From Phoronis australis (lineage: Eukaryota > Phoronida > Phoronidae), in assembly GCA_002633005.1 (NCBI GenBank), contig NMRA01000625.1, positions 1 to 62,000 on the forward strand: a stretch of 62,000 nucleotides of DNA. The letters run 5' to 3'. Of the stretch, positions 31,695 through 46,600 are shown in pieces (position 1 is the stretch's first letter; every line of letters starts with the position of its first letter). A model generated the notes under the pieces. It was not told the DNA's origin. It did not search any database and saw only the letters and a list, made by a program, of their open reading frames with translations. The position numbers and the translations under genes are program-made.

Positions 31695-34600
31695 CTGAAA
31701 AGGAAAGTTTCATAATTTATTTTTTGTGCTATTGGTGTTTTATTTCTGACAAAGTACCAATTTCAAAATTCATTTAGGTACCCAGTGACTCCAGTAGAGC
31801 TCAGCTGTGTTTTCCGTAGACGTAAGAACCTCACGAAAATTACGCGCAAGACTCTGTGAAGTATGGCTATGTATTACAAGCAAGAAGCGTGATTAAACTA
31901 ACTTATTTCGCCTACTTAGCCTCGGTTCGTCCCCATTTACCTAGGTAAATCGTATCTTGAACAAAAGTCAATCGATGAAACAAATAAAAATATATGATGT
32001 TTGTACTTTTTATAAATCGAAATGATAACAGGTTACAATGGCATGTAAATACAGACAACTACATGCATAATATGGGAATACTCGAAAACTGCACAGATCA
32101 TTCTATTACAAAACGATAAGGAAGTGATGTAGATTTTGATCAAGTCGCTATTTTGATTTGAAATAAAAATCGCATTTTTTGCTGTTGGCTGATTTTCTTC
32201 CCACGAAATTCTGAACTGTACTTGGAAATTGGTTCACTCAACATGGAAACAAAGCCTGTGATAGCATCAATGCTTATTCTTATGAAAGAAATACGTGCTA
32301 GAATTTTAAAAAGTATTCACATTTAGCGACGTTGCGTCCGCATGTCGCGGACTTCAGTTTGGTCCCCGATGTTTTGGCAGATAAATGGAACGTTTGCCAT
32401 AAACAGAACTCCAGACATGAGTAATGTAAAGTTACCTATCGGAATCATGCAGTTTATAGAAACCTCTAGTTTCGCATGCGTACACCCAGCGGAGGGGGGT
32501 GGGGCTCGGGGGGCTCGAACGAGCCCCCCCCATTTGGCGAAGTGGGCAAAAAGGTCAGGCCTCTGAGAAATAAAAAGTCCAAGAAAATGAGACAAAAGTC
32601 CCCTAAACAAGCACGAACGCCCAATTCAAGTTTTTTTTAGTCCGCCCGTCTTTTTGTTACCAAAATGTCCACAACGGCAAGAATTCGAGCCCCCTGGTCG
32701 GGAATAAGTTCTGGTAGATGGCGAGAACATAGTTGACCGACTCTCAATTAAGTGATGCAGCGTGCCCCAGTTACTCGCTACTCCACCCGACGAAGGTCTC
32801 GAGGTAAGATCGATAGCTAGTGGTTTTTATAAAGTTCATGACTCAAGAATACAGCTTTACATTACTCAAGTCACATGAAGTTTATGGAGCGCAAGGTAAG
32901 GACACTAAGTGTTGAGACAGTTTATTCTGTGAAACAAAACAGTGACCTTTTAGATGGATAGGTGTCACCACCGTCGTCTCAATTATGGATGACTCTTCTG
33001 TTTTTAGTCACCCATGCAGTACAGGGCAAAGTTTTGAAACAAGGGATGTTATGTCAACCAAGCATCTGTTACAGGGTGATCAAATTGTGCCACCGGGGGA
33101 GGTCATCTCACCCCATATCTGCCATGATTACCTCAGACAGGAAATCCTTCAAAGGACAACAGAAAACTTGAATACTTAAAAATGATGTCGCTCTGATTTT
33201 AAAACCACTTTTAGGAGAAAACCAATGGCTCATAAGAAACAGAACAGAATAAAATTTACCACTGCCAGGGCACATGATCCAAAGGAATTTTGGAAAATTG
33301 TTCAATCTTGTGTTGGCAATAAGTCAATCACACCAGAAAGGTGGCATGACCCTTTTGAATCAGCCTTCCAGTGTGACAATTCCAGTCAAGTCATTTATCT
33401 TGAGACTAGCAATGAGGACTTGGAAGCGCACTCTATTGAGTGTTTTGAATGTTCACGTGGTATGCCCAAGCAATTGAATGCCGAATTTAATTACTATTTC
33501 TTGTTTTGCTCCTCTGGTGGATATGTATCTGGTTGCGTTCACTTTTTATGTATATACATGTAGGCCTACAGGAAAGAAACGGACAATATTGTAAAATGGC
33601 AAAAGGGATTTTAAATAAAATTGAAATTTGTTGAATCCACTCTAGCAGAGTTACTACTAGACAGAATAATTAAGTTCATATAGAGTGCAGCATGCCTCCA
33701 GAGCTCACGTTCATTTCTCTGTTCACGTCTCCATTAACACAACAATATAAATTCATTTTCATGTCTATTAAGATCAATCGAAAATGATGTCAAAGTCACC
33801 AAATTCGACCTTTACTAACGCCTGGAGATGGTCCAACTTACACTTACATTTCACCGTGCACCCCAAACGAAAAGCATGGAACGCCATATCGCGTCTTTTT
33901 CGTGATTGAGTCGAATTTTTACCGTGTGCTACTCAAACGATTGTGGTTCTCGCAAGTGCAATAAAAAAAAAACACAAAAGTACTTCTCTAGAGCAATCGT
34001 GCCAAAGTCCACTCACGTTCCATGCATTTCCCCTTTTTCTGTTAATATGTACATTGTTATCCCTTGTTCGTTCTCTAACCTACCTCACTTGTGCTACGGT
34101 ACTGACGAAGGGCGGTTGGAGTGTACGGACATTTTAATAAATATCACCGACATAGCTGTTTTTTGTATTTCTTGTTTTATGTCGTCTCACACGTCGTTAT
34201 GGTTTCATCTCTGTCCTACTCATGCACCCTGTATTTCGCATAACGAAACAAACAACAACTCTAAAGCGGTAAGAGTTGGTCATAAACTCACCAAATGTGA
34301 CATCTTCCAGCCTCAACTTACCTTCATCAGCTTCTTCATGATTCCCAGGTCTCCGTACTTGTCAATAAACACAGTCACGTTTCCTTTAGCATTCATGGCT
34401 AACATCTGATGTATCATTTCCAGAAGAGGGGAAGGGTTTTTCTCACCATACAGTTCAACTTCAATACTTCTATCTGTATCCGGCTTGTAGCGCGCACGGA
34501 CACTTGGAGCTGAAATGTGGTAAAAGAAAAAATAAGCTGTGTAGAGCTCATTTTGCACGAGTAACATCTGAAATAAAGATGGAGTTTAGAACTGGATGTA

Positions 34601-37600
34601 ATGGACGACGGGACGCTTCTCCACTGTTGGTTTGATTTGTTATAGTTTGAAGTTTGCGATTATCAGCTTGACCTCATTAGCGCTTCATGGACTTCATAAG
34701 AACAGCAAATTATCACTATCGCCGGTATAAGAACAGCGAAGCAAATTTCATGCACAATCTGAAAGTTTCTGTATTCAAACTACCAATCAATATTCACTAA
34801 GGGTGTGAATTTATTATCAAGCGGGGTTTTCGCCATCTACTGGCTATTTCAAGAATAATCTGCATGTCATTGCAGGGTCTTCAAAGAGAGCAGTTTAGAA
34901 ATTGACAAGTTTTTTCTACTTCCATCGACATGGAACTCTTTGCCTGTCTTATTCAAAGTACCTTGGTTGAGCCAAAGGCACTGTCAATGTCAGGTCCAAC
35001 GCAGCTTCTCATTGGCTCATTGCAAAATTAATACTATGGCGTAAGCATATCATGCACATTTTAGATTGGTTAATTTGATACCACGGCTAAGGTTCCAAAA
35101 ATAAATTTCAAATCACCGCAATTATAGGGAAGGTGCGTATTTTTGGTGTGTTTTAGACGGGCATGCGCATTGACGTCCCAAACAGAAATTCCTGGTCTGG
35201 TGTCATTGGTGTGATCTCATGCTTCACTTGAAATGCATGCCAATATCTCTGCAAACATTTGCGTTTTATCGAGTTTTACAGAATGCACCGTGTCATGGCA
35301 TTGCAATTTATGGTGCAACTCTCTACACACGAGCTCTTCGAAAGGATATTTTCTCTCAACCACGTTAGTGCACACGTGCTACGCGTGGCCAACTCGAAAT
35401 CGGGGATTCGTGTATTGAAACTGCCTCCCTATAATTGCGTCGTGAGCTTATGGGTGAATTTCGCCGCAGAAATCGCAACGCCTCCAGCAGTTGCATACTC
35501 GTACGATAAGTAAACCATGTCACCACTTTCCTAGAGAAGACGCATTACAGGGGGGCGATAGTTAAAGTCACGCCTGCATTCCGATCACCGAATCCGTGAC
35601 TCAAGTGTCCTGGTTATAAAGTCACTAATCACTGATAGGATTCCAATAATACGGCAAAGAACGTCCAGGAGTTCCTAAAAAATATCCGCAACATTACATT
35701 TTTTCAACAGACAATACAAACGATGACAATGCAAAAAATACAGGAAGTCTAATGATACTTCGCCCTAACCGCTTTGCCGCGAACTTACACTGCAAATGCT
35801 AATGAGCTTAAAAGAACATAAACTTACCGAAAATGCCAAACAGTTCCGTTTTTTCCACACAAACGTATTTTTTGTCGTCACAGGCAAACGAACTGACACT
35901 GTCGATCGCTGATTCGGAATTCATGTTGTAAATGCTTAACTTGTCTAGATTCCCGAATGGATTGCCAGAGTTGTTCTTGTAAAAGTTCAAGACGGTCATA
36001 CAGTTCTCTACTTTTCTTGTCCAAACTGGCCCTGGAATGTTATGCATATCAATGATATCAGTATTCCATTATTAGGATAGCTTATTGTTAAAACTGGACG
36101 ACCTTATGAGACACCCGTTCCAAGTGGTGTTCGACTTCCAACTCAAAAGCCGTCTTGTGTAAATTACGCAGCCAAGTAAATAAATGATTAAAGACGAAAA
36201 TTAATCATGAATGATAAATTAAATAATTTACGTACGTAAATATCTATTTTATGCCATTAATATTATTTAAAGAAGTTTATTAAACATTAACTGGAAACGT
36301 AACGATGACAACGACCATGTCACGCTCTCCTTCACACCAGGGTCCAATAAAACAAAGAACAACGAAACAAAAGGCTAAAGGGTGCCATATTTCGTTTTAT
36401 AGCAGATGTTCAGAATTCTGAAGCAAAACACACTTCTCAAAATCCTTATAATAAAAAGCTATCCTTTAAACTTGATAAAACATGGTTTAGTGTTATTAAA
36501 TTTTTGTTTGTATATATGAAGTTTGCCAAGACATAAAGGAAGTTGCGTCGATGCAACTCATATTTCAAGATGCCAATTCTTTAATTCATGAAGCGACATT
36601 TCGTCCAAAATGAGCATACATAATAATAATTTTAAAACTGATGCATCATATCCTCGTTGTTCAGAAAAAAGCTACGTGCATAAGAATTAGAGATGTCAAA
36701 AGTCTGTTAAAACCTAATATTCTTTGGGTTATCGGAAATTTGATCCATCGAAGTTGAACGTCAGATGTGAAGTTAATTTGCAAAGTATGGGCTTTTCTCA
36801 AATTTCTTCACACTTTGGTCTTCGTCTCAAAGAGGGCAGTATCGTCTGCATGCTGTAGAAGTTTAATGAGCACATAATCATCAGACTCAGAGGACAGTAT
36901 CGTCTGCATGCTGAATACCCAGAAGTCGCCACCAGAGATCTTACATGTAGGTCGAAAAGCCCTAATTGACAGAACATTAATTATAATATCTAGTGTAATT
37001 AAAATATGTTAACTAACAGTCGAACTTGACTGTGACAACCTTCATAAATTTTGTTTAAACGTCTAATGTAGTAAAGTATGGAATTCCAAGCTTTTAGTCT
37101 TAAGCCTACACGCATTTTGTAAAGTATACTTCAGCATCTAACCTTCGTTACATTCATTGCAATCGTCAACGAGGCATCCCATTAGTGCCTTTTTCACTTT
37201 TGCGTAGTCTCGATGGCTGGTAGTGAGCTGAGCTTTCTTTTTTAACATGTCTTCCACCCTGCCCATCTGTTGCTTTCGGTAAGATTGCGTCTTCTTGCAA
37301 AATTCGGGGGAGTACGTCTTCTTGGTGCAATCGCGGTCGGCAAAACTGGAAGTTAGAGGAGTACAAAATCGAGTCTGCATCGAAACAGGTCAATTAAGGT
37401 TTAAAACTCATCACAGTTTGCTTTAAATCTTGAAAAGCCACTTAATGTTACTCTGACACGGGCATGAGCCTAAAGTCCTAATACCCAGAGTTAATCTAGT
37501 TCAAATTAGAAAAACATACACGGCACAAAAGTCGAGTAAATTGCATGTTTTACCGGAAATAGAGTGGTCTGAAGTCTTATTTGTCAATTTGGCATTTTTT

Positions 37601-40600
37601 ATTATGAGGCAATAGTACCCCCAGTTTTAGGATGACTACTGCACGCACAGGCTCCTAGTCAAGACGGTAAACACAATAAGGGGTTATTTTTAGATCTCTG
37701 CAGACAGCACTGGCGCTCCGACGTTGCTTAGCTGCAACGTGAAAGTAGTTCTGTAATACCTGTGATACCTGTCACGGACAGGATCATTAGGGATATGCTG
37801 GTGCATTAATCCCCTCCCCATACCATTCCCGCGACAGCAGAAGGCGCAGAACTTCAGGGCTGACGTTGCCTGTGAGCATCTGATTTCACAACACTCGGGC
37901 ACGGCTCTTCTTGTGACTTTTAGCAGCATGGCCACAAATAATACCGGCTTCGAGCAGTCGGCTACCATCATTGAACTCAGCCAGTTGTGACGAAGTCTGC
38001 TCGAGAGTGCGTTTGTGGGCCAGCAGCTTCACATCAGCCGAATACAAGTAGATGGGTTGGTTGGTGATGCATGAGACACCGGCGTGGCCAGGTACGAAAG
38101 ACCAGACCACTATATGATGAGGGTGACGTGATCGGAAGACACCTTAGTTGGCTGGCAGGTTTCCAGATTGAACTTTTATCAACACTGCCATGGAATCGAT
38201 GGCAAAGATAATGGTGTGATTCTCCAGGTCTAGGAGTGACAGCTTAGTTAGGGCACGTTGTATAGCCTCAAACTCCATCCGTGTACTACTTGTGTATATA
38301 TGGTGGCAGCCACTGCCTTCCGCAATGACGTTGTCAGCACAGAGTATTTGGTAACCCCATCCCGCACGATTAGTTTGACCATCGAATCATCCACCTGTTA
38401 ATACAATAATGGCATTTATATCGCCAAGACCACGCCATTGCTGAAGGCACAATGGTTGGGCTACTCCACGAGGCCATTACCGAGCTTCCCTGTTGAAAGC
38501 AATGATGACATTCGGTTACTCACCGAGTTCTTGCACTGGCAGCCAAGCAGCATTTTGCGCGGTCATGTGTTCGCCGATGAGGCCAATGGTTGTGTTTACA
38601 GCAGCGACAGTCCACGAGCACCTGCTAAGTAGGAGGCATTGCAGAAAGGTCTAGGGCGAAGTCTATAAGCTTCTGTTGCAGGGAAGGGATTCAAGCACCT
38701 GTCAAGTGCAGTCTTCACTTGACTGTGTAACGGATGGTAGGGGCTTTGAACAGCCGTGGATAACGTAATACCTTGTAGAAGAGATTGTCTGTCTGCAATG
38801 CTGGGAACACCGACAAGGTAGCGTAATGCTGTGACTGAAGTTGATCTCGTACATCCAGTGATGACGCTAAGACCAATGTTTTGGAGTCTCTCAAGTCTGT
38901 TGATTTTATTTTTACTGATGTTGATCATGGGGCGACCGTAGTCGAAGACCGAAGTGACGAGGGCTTTATAAAGCATGACGAGGTGCCTTTGTTTTGCCTT
39001 CCGACCGGCCGCAGCCCTAAGGGCATTGATTCATCTGTTAGCACGACTAATCATACTGTTAACCTGAGTTGTGAAGTTGAGCCTGCGGTCGAGTTCTACA
39101 CCCAAGTGACGCATCTGGTCATATGTTGCAATCCTCTTCTCATCGTAGGTAGGACAAGGGAAATCATAGACACTGAGACGATTATCTATCCAGAGTACAG
39201 AAGAGAGCTTCACATTTGTCTCAATTGCAGCTCACTCCACTGGTAGAACAATACTCGCAGATTTCCATCAAAATAGACTGTGCTTAGTGGAAAATCTCAT
39301 GATGTGTTTGTCCTTGCGATGACAGCAACATGTCGTCTGCAAAGGTACGAAGTCGTCAGTCGGAGCGGTTCAGTCTGGCGAGTGGGAGGGTGTAGATATT
39401 GAACAGCACTGGGGACAAAGGTGAACCTTGAGGTAAGTCTGTGTTGACAGATACCCATTCTGAACGCCATGTGCGATGTTTTAGCATGCATCACCGGCTT
39501 TTGGGGGCACTCATCACCCATCTAACGCACTGTACAGGAATACCGAGATGAAGCATGCCATCTGCAAGTTTTTGGAAGCTGAACAGAATTGTACGCATTT
39601 TCTAGATCAAGGCCAACGAGGAGAGTGTTTTCTTTGTTTTCAAAACCTTGCCATATCTTATCTGCATCAGAAGCTGCATTGGCCCATGAATCTCAGGAAT
39701 TTTTCCAATGACGTTCTGCACCACTATGATGCGATATCCCTTGAGTGTGCGATGATCCTTTCCAGGTTTTGGTACAGGACTCAAGAAGGCATCTGTCCAG
39801 ATGTGTGACGTTGTAGGACTTCACAAGCTTGGCCATCAGAAAGTCAGGCAACGACTTGAGTGTCAGGACTCTCACGCCATCGGGGCCAGGGGCACCGTCT
39901 TTGCAAGTTTTGATAGCATCCGCAACCTCTGCTGTAGAGAATCGACTGTCCTGTTCAGCAATCCTGCAAAGTCCATCTAGTTGTTGGATGAGGTGGTCTC
40001 TTTAAGATTCCTCACTGTGGTCACTTTGCTGCATGAAACGCAGGAGAAAAGCTTCACCCTGTTTCCTGTCACTCCTGAGAATGATATTATTTCCATTCAG
40101 TACTATGGATCTGGGAGGAGCGCGTCTCTTGTCCATGTTACGATGGAAGTGCCAGAAATCTGTAGCTGTCAAGTTGTATCGGCTGCAAAGCTCATCCCAT
40201 CGACGATGGGCAACCTCGGATGCTAAGCGTTTGAACAGGGCAGTGGCCCTGTCTCTGGCTGTTTTGACGGCCGTGAACTCTTCCGGCGCGCAGTTTTGGC
40301 GTGCACGATCAAAATCCCGCTCTTTGGAGCGCTTGTTAGCCCAAGTAGTGTCAACATCTTTATTACACCAAGGAGGGGCATTCTGCCTCCTGTGGTGGCT
40401 TACGTGCTTATTTTAGCTTTTGGCGTGTCTGCACGCTGATTTCCAGAGTTCATCTCCTTCGCTTTGATTGTAGGGTCGTTTATAAGTTGTTACTGAAGCC
40501 TTTCATTGGTGGTATAGTTGAACCTCACACAGTTTGTGATCACTTCCAGTTTGACAACTCCTACGCCTCTCAGCATGGTCGCAAAGACTGTCGCTGCGCA

Positions 40601-43600
40601 GAGCAAGGTCAATGCACGAGTCATGGTCACCCGGTCTCTCAGTCATCCTGGTGGGTTCACCAGAATTCAGAATATATAAATCTAGTTCTGGAAGCCATTT
40701 GGCAGGACCTTTACCATTCGGGTTCACACCGTAGACATCCCAGCTGCAGTGCTGAGCATTATAGTCACCAGCAATAAGACTATCAGGATAGATGTGAAGC
40801 AGATTGTGGAGAAAATTCCGACGGTCGCATCTAGGGGAGGAGTTACCCCGTATATATAAATTGACAAGTGTGAATGGGTCGCGGAAACTAAGATCAGTGC
40901 CTGTCAGCGGTAGTGAAACTGTGAGTATCCACAAGCTCTACCATGGTGTGGCTGTCTTTGTTGATTGCGTACGCCAGACCATTGGCGATGCCCTCTCTAG
41001 GAAAATGAAACCTTCGAGCTCAAAGTCTGTTAGGTCCTTGAGTTTGGCTTCTTGAAACAGGAGAATATCGTAGCCCGCACAGATTTTCTCCAGTATATGC
41101 TTGCTGCCACGAATGCCGCGTATATTACAGTACCAATCCTGAGACGGTTGAGTTAAAGTCTTTCGTACTTGAGTTGTCGGGCACGTTCGCCAGCTCTTTT
41201 ACCTCTGCGTTTCTTTCTAGGTCCGCGCTTTCAGGCGCCACGGCGGATGTTCTGTCCAGTTGCATTTTCCCAGTCGCGCCGTGCAGAATCCGTATGAACG
41301 TTAACTTCTGTAATAAGTCTTGAAGCAGGCGATGGAGGAACGATAAGCGTGTCGAGGTTATAACAATCTCTAAGCCCCATACGCCCACAAGGGCAAGCTA
41401 ACCGCGGCGGGTCAGTTCCCTACTGGCCTGGGGCTGCCAGGCTTGAGGCAGGCGGCAACTGACCAATAAGGGTTAAAGGTCAAATGCCACCCGATTTAAT
41501 TAGTCTTTTTTGCCGTCTTAATCGGTCTATATCCGCATCGCTTCGCATACGGTCGACATTACCTTGCCAAGAGATGTCGCGTTAACCTGTGAGGGCGGTG
41601 AGAAACGACGCTATCTACGTCAGTGGTTCATACGTGTATGCAGAGTGAATGCCGCTATGTTGTGGTGCATCGTTCCTGCTTGTCCGAACTAAGCAGCTGC
41701 GAGGAAAGCGCGTATATCGTTTTTTTACTTCCTCGAGAGTCCGAAATGATTAGGAAGTGGCACATGAAGAATGAAATGTACGCTGTAAATAGCAAGTATG
41801 AGGCCTTGAAACATCTCCGTGTCTGTGGCCTGCAGACGTCGACAGTGCCTGACGAATGCCGGCTTACCAAATAACTCCATACGTCCCGTTGTCTGAGCTT
41901 ATTCACGGCGCCTCTCTAGTATTTCTTCATCACTGTATTTCTGTTCGAATTGATAGCCTGTAAAACTTAACGATCCACCAGCGAAGTTGGGACTGATGAG
42001 CTCTAGCTCATCCTAAGTCGGAATTGCGAGTTGCCATGTTGGCGTTTATTGCTGAGCGTTCTGTTTCAAAATGAATTATTCTCATCCTAACCAATACTCA
42101 TGTAAAACTGAAACAAAGTCTGTCTCATTAGATGCAATTTGTAATGCCTTTGGAGTGTTCGTGAGTGCAAATGATTTGAGAAGCCAGCAATGAATAAATC
42201 ACTGCGTTACCGGCTTTAGGTGCAATAAAACTAATTGACGGGAAACCGAGGACGTGTGAGCTCATGCTAATTTAGTGTTTGCTGGCAGAAACTTTTGTGA
42301 AACAACTCGATTTCCATCCCACGGCCAGATTTTAGGGGAATCTTTATTTACATTTACATTACTCAAATAATGATTGTCAATGTACAACTTCTGCCCTGAC
42401 GGTGCTGTGGCCAAAGTGGAACCTCTGAATTCGCGGCCCCCGACGACTAAGTAGATTTGCAGTTTCGTGGCTAATTCACCAACATAATCACGTGCACATT
42501 TCTTCTGTGGCTCACTAGTATAGTATTTTCTTGACTGGAAGTTAAGTTTCCACTGAACTTTGGCTGGTTTATGTTCGTGATGTCTGATCAGTTTCCGAGC
42601 CACTGGCCGGGATAACGAGTCAGTCCGGCCGGCCGCGACGGGCCTGATGGGGCTCCGAGCCACTGGCCAGGATAACAAGCGTTTTGTGTTTAGAACTGAA
42701 AAATCACAAGTCTAAACAACACAGATCTAGGTTCTCATGTCTGTATCTCACGGAAAATACTTCGAAATTATCTCCGAACAGACCCCAAACTCCTGCTACA
42801 GACCTTATTGGCCAACCGAACTTTGTAGGCAACGGTGTGTCCAAATACTAATAAATCCGTACGAGCGAAATAAAACAACACGTTTTTATAAGAACTCGGT
42901 GTATTTTTGATGATTTATTGGCGTTAAACGATGAATTCATGCGATAGGCTGACACCAGTAACCCGTGTTGTGAACTGCTGGTTGGGTGTGAAACCGATGA
43001 CTTCATTGGATAATTTCAACACCTCCGTCTGCCGTCAGGTGTTAGGTAACGCAACCGTACGTGTCGTTATGGAGTAGAACTACTCGATCTAAATTGATAC
43101 AAATTAGGTTGTTTTGGGGTGGCATGCTCCTTTAAAGGACCCCTCCCACTCTCATGCGTGGCCCCTGACGCCCACCCGACGCCGATGAGGTGATGGCTTA
43201 GAATCAGTAAACTTCCACGCACCGGTATGTTCACTGACATAATGAGGCAGCCCGAAGTGACCTCTCCTGGACCCATGACCATGAAGACAATCCGTCGTCT
43301 CCTGCCTTTTTGAACGTTGAGTGCGTAGGGCAAGTAAGGTATCCAACAGAAACTTCGTCCGCTCTGATGGGGGTCGGCTCTATTTGCAGTTCTCTGCAGT
43401 AGTTCTGTTTATGACGCTTTTGATCAGTTTGAAACATTTGACATAGGAGTTTACTCTGAAAGGTGTTTAGGACCTCTTAGTCGATTTTATAAAAACAAAA
43501 TTAACTGTTCTTCAAACCCGAAATTTGGCGCTGTGAGCAAGTCGCACAAAGCAAACAGCTTTGTGTACGAGCAGCTAAATCATACAGGTCAAACCTCGTC

Positions 43601-46600
43601 CATCAAGGAAATTGGTAGATAAAGGCAGTAGAAAAAGAAAATTGGCTCTATAGTAGTCGGACTTGCTGGAAAACATCTGCCACATTTTATAACGAGCCTG
43701 GCGGAAAGATCGAGAGGTAGTCGCCACAAAAAGAACAAATAAAATACAAGTGCGACGTAAAACTTTGATGTGCGCAACATACTTGGAGAAATTTCATTTT
43801 GTCGAGTTACAGCACAACTGGCCATTTTGATTTTAGATTACATATTTCTGACACTTTGGATGCGGAGATCCCGTACTTACAATCCAGCATCTGTCTTAAA
43901 GTTGAAATAGTAGTTCTCTTTCCCTAGCTTGAAGGTACACGCAGTGGCGACATCTAGAGCCGAGATAGCCGGACCACCTAAAACGCGAACGTACCGGCAT
44001 GGTAATTACCTTTAGTTTTTGGTTTACATTGTTAAACAGAGCAAGCGGTGAGACAAGTGTCCATACATACACAAAACGTACCGAGAGTGGCGTACTTGAA
44101 GTAATATCCCACGAGACATTATTCCGCGTATCGACCGAGACCGAAGGAATAAGGTCGAGTGGGATATTACTTCGTGTACTCCAATCGAGGTACGTTTTGT
44201 ATTTATCTCATACGCGTCGAATGCTTAAGTTTCTTACATCTTTTCAGTAGATTTTCTAAATACTTCACTCAGACTGTTCACATGACGGATCACATTCTAT
44301 ATGTATGAATTTGCGCGTTAGGTTGCAAGTTTTCTCTTGTAAAACAAACAGTTTTAAAAGTAACGAATTATTTATTGAAAAGAGCTAACAACGATGAAAA
44401 CAACAGCAACTGTACAGTGAACTTGTAACAACTCCTGGAAATAGTTAAAAAACAACAATATTTGATATTGTAGTTTCCTAAGAATCCGGCGGCGCCTGAG
44501 TTGCAGACGATATAGTATTCAGCAATTGAAAACTGAGACATGAGTGTCATATAATTAACAGTTTTGTTCCAGTTTTTACGTTTAGGGCCTGGTTGCATGT
44601 CGAGTGTTAGTTACACTGTTGCAACTGTATTACTTTAAACTATATTCGGAAAGTATGATGATCGAACCGGCTGAAGACGTCGAGTCGACACTGATCTACC
44701 TTTTGAACTTTCCATGTCAGAGGTCACTGTTGAAGTAGTGCGGGAGGTGAATACGGTAAACTTCATTACATGGCCGTATTTCCCTCTACAGATTCAACGC
44801 GTATGGGATAAATATAGATTATTATATGGCGAAGTTGTTATCCCCCGTTATCTAGAGCCCGAGTGGATTTTGGAGATTTATCGCCCGAGGGTGATAAATT
44901 CAAAAAATCCACGAGGGCTCTAGATAAGGGGGATAACGACTGAGAACATGTAATAATCTATTTATACCACATACTGAACGAGAAATATTGCAATGAATCG
45001 ATCTACCTTTCTCGACTTGCCTCGGCTTTATAACTACTTTCGATGTCAGAGGCTCGGGGTCAGAGGTCGTGACCTTTTAAGAAAAGCCGAGCTATTTTTG
45101 TCAAATAATTCTTTTACTCAAAACCAATTGAAAAATAAAACAAAATAGAAATAAAGTGAATCTATAAATTAAGGTTTAGCAATTATCATAGCTTACTACA
45201 CATTTATCACGCTAGGCTTCGACAGGGAAAATATCGCCTGCTAAAGTAGGTTACCACTAGTAACTGGCTATAATGCTCAAGTCAAAGGATCCCAACGACA
45301 CGATACCCGCATTCAAATTAGAGATCGGTGATATACAAGTGAGAGAACGCGAAAGAAAAATGTCACTGAATTAAAATATCGCTTTTATGGAAATTATGCG
45401 TCGTAATTTTCATAGCGTATAAACGTCGGTGCAATGCCCTTTGCTAAACATGCGATTTTTGCGGGTGCTCATTTAAGTATTCTATTTTCACGTTCGATGA
45501 CGTCTGCCGCTGAGTGGTGTAGTGGTGAAGTCGGCGACTCAAAACTCTTGAGGTCCGCATGTCGTGAACACATCCACTAAAACAAGAAACTGTAGGAACA
45601 CCGCATTTATCCACCTTCACTCTCATCAGGCTTCTATTGTGAGTCAGCATGCGTGAATAATTGGCTGATAAGCCACCTCTGGAACTACTTTGGGCTGAAT
45701 GGATGACCAGGCCATAAAATGATAATTAGCCAAGACCAGTTACTATAATGCAACAAAGAACAAATNGAGCCCGAGTGAATTTTGGAGAATTATCGCCCGA
45801 GGGGCGTTAGCCCAGAGGGTGATAATTCTCCAAAATCCTCGAGGGCTCTAGGTAAGGAGGATAACGGCTGAGAACATGAAATAATCTATTTATACCACAT
45901 ACTAAACGAGAAACATTGCAATGAATCGGTTTACCTTTTCTGACTCTCCACGGCTTTGTAACTACTTTCTATGTCAGAGGCCCGGGGTCGGAAGTCGTGA
46001 CCTTTTAAGAAAAGCCGGGCTATTTTTGTCAAATAATGCTTTTACTCAAAAGCAATTGAAAACTTAAATATAGTAGAAATAAATTGAATTCATAAATTAA
46101 GGTTTACCAACTATTATAGCTTAAAACACGTTTTTTCACGCTAAGCTTCGACCGGGAAATTATCGTCTGCTAAAGTAGGTTACCACTGGTAACTGAATAT
46201 AATTCTCAAGTCAAAGATCCTGACGACACGATACCCGCATTCAAACTGTAGATCGGTGATTTACAAGTAAGAGGACATGGAAAAATTTTTTCACTAAATT
46301 AAGATATCATTTTTATGGAATTATGTGTCTTATTTTTCGTAACGTATAAGTACAGTACAATGCGGTTTGTTGAACGTGCGATTATTGCGCGTGCTCATTT
46401 AAGTATTCTATTTTCACTCTTGATGACGTCAGCCGCTGCATGGTGTAGTGGTAAAGTCGGCGATCAACAATTTCAGGGTTCCTCGTTCGACTCCGTCCTC
46501 GGTTTCCCGCCAAATCGATATCTCACTAGTGGGATAACTTTATGGGTTATTACACGGTTGTATCTGCCATTTGACGCTAATATTGTGGTATAAATATAGA

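Larger units (their letters stand above)
31695..37142. other. Introns 18'-20' of copy 2
   Basis: Intervals 31695-34321, 34510-35827 and 36032-37142. The first holds the truncated MITE (32475) and half of the fold-back element (32735-32803). The third carries about 900 bp (36160-37080) of AT-rich sequence not found in copy 1, without recognisable coding or repeat ends. Confidence 0.5.
37755..43397 (-). mobile_element. Decayed I-type LINE (endonuclease, RT, RNase H) in intron 17' of copy 2
   Basis: The 11-bp AGTAGTTCTGT flanks it at 37744-37754 and 43398-43408; copy 1 has a single AGCAGTTCTGT there, the empty site. Minus-strand domains in order: endonuclease (DWYCNIRGIRG, LIAGDYNAQHCSWD, SCIDLAL), reverse transcriptase (GAPGPDGVRVL, SPVPKPGKD, FADD at 39332-39343), RNase H (DGQTNRAGWGYQI, TSSTRMEFEAIQRAL, AIDSMAV, SFVPGHAGV). 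Frameshifts split the ORF, so it is inactive. The 1.9 kb at its 5' side (41470-43397) should be UTR plus ORF1, but I could not recognise ORF1. Confidence 0.85.

Noticed and set aside
42262-42678. 138-codon minus-strand frame in the 5' part of the LINE insertion
   Set aside because: Could be ORF1, but no zinc knuckle or other ORF1 motif is visible and the GGCC-rich repeats inside suggest chance; no function assigned.
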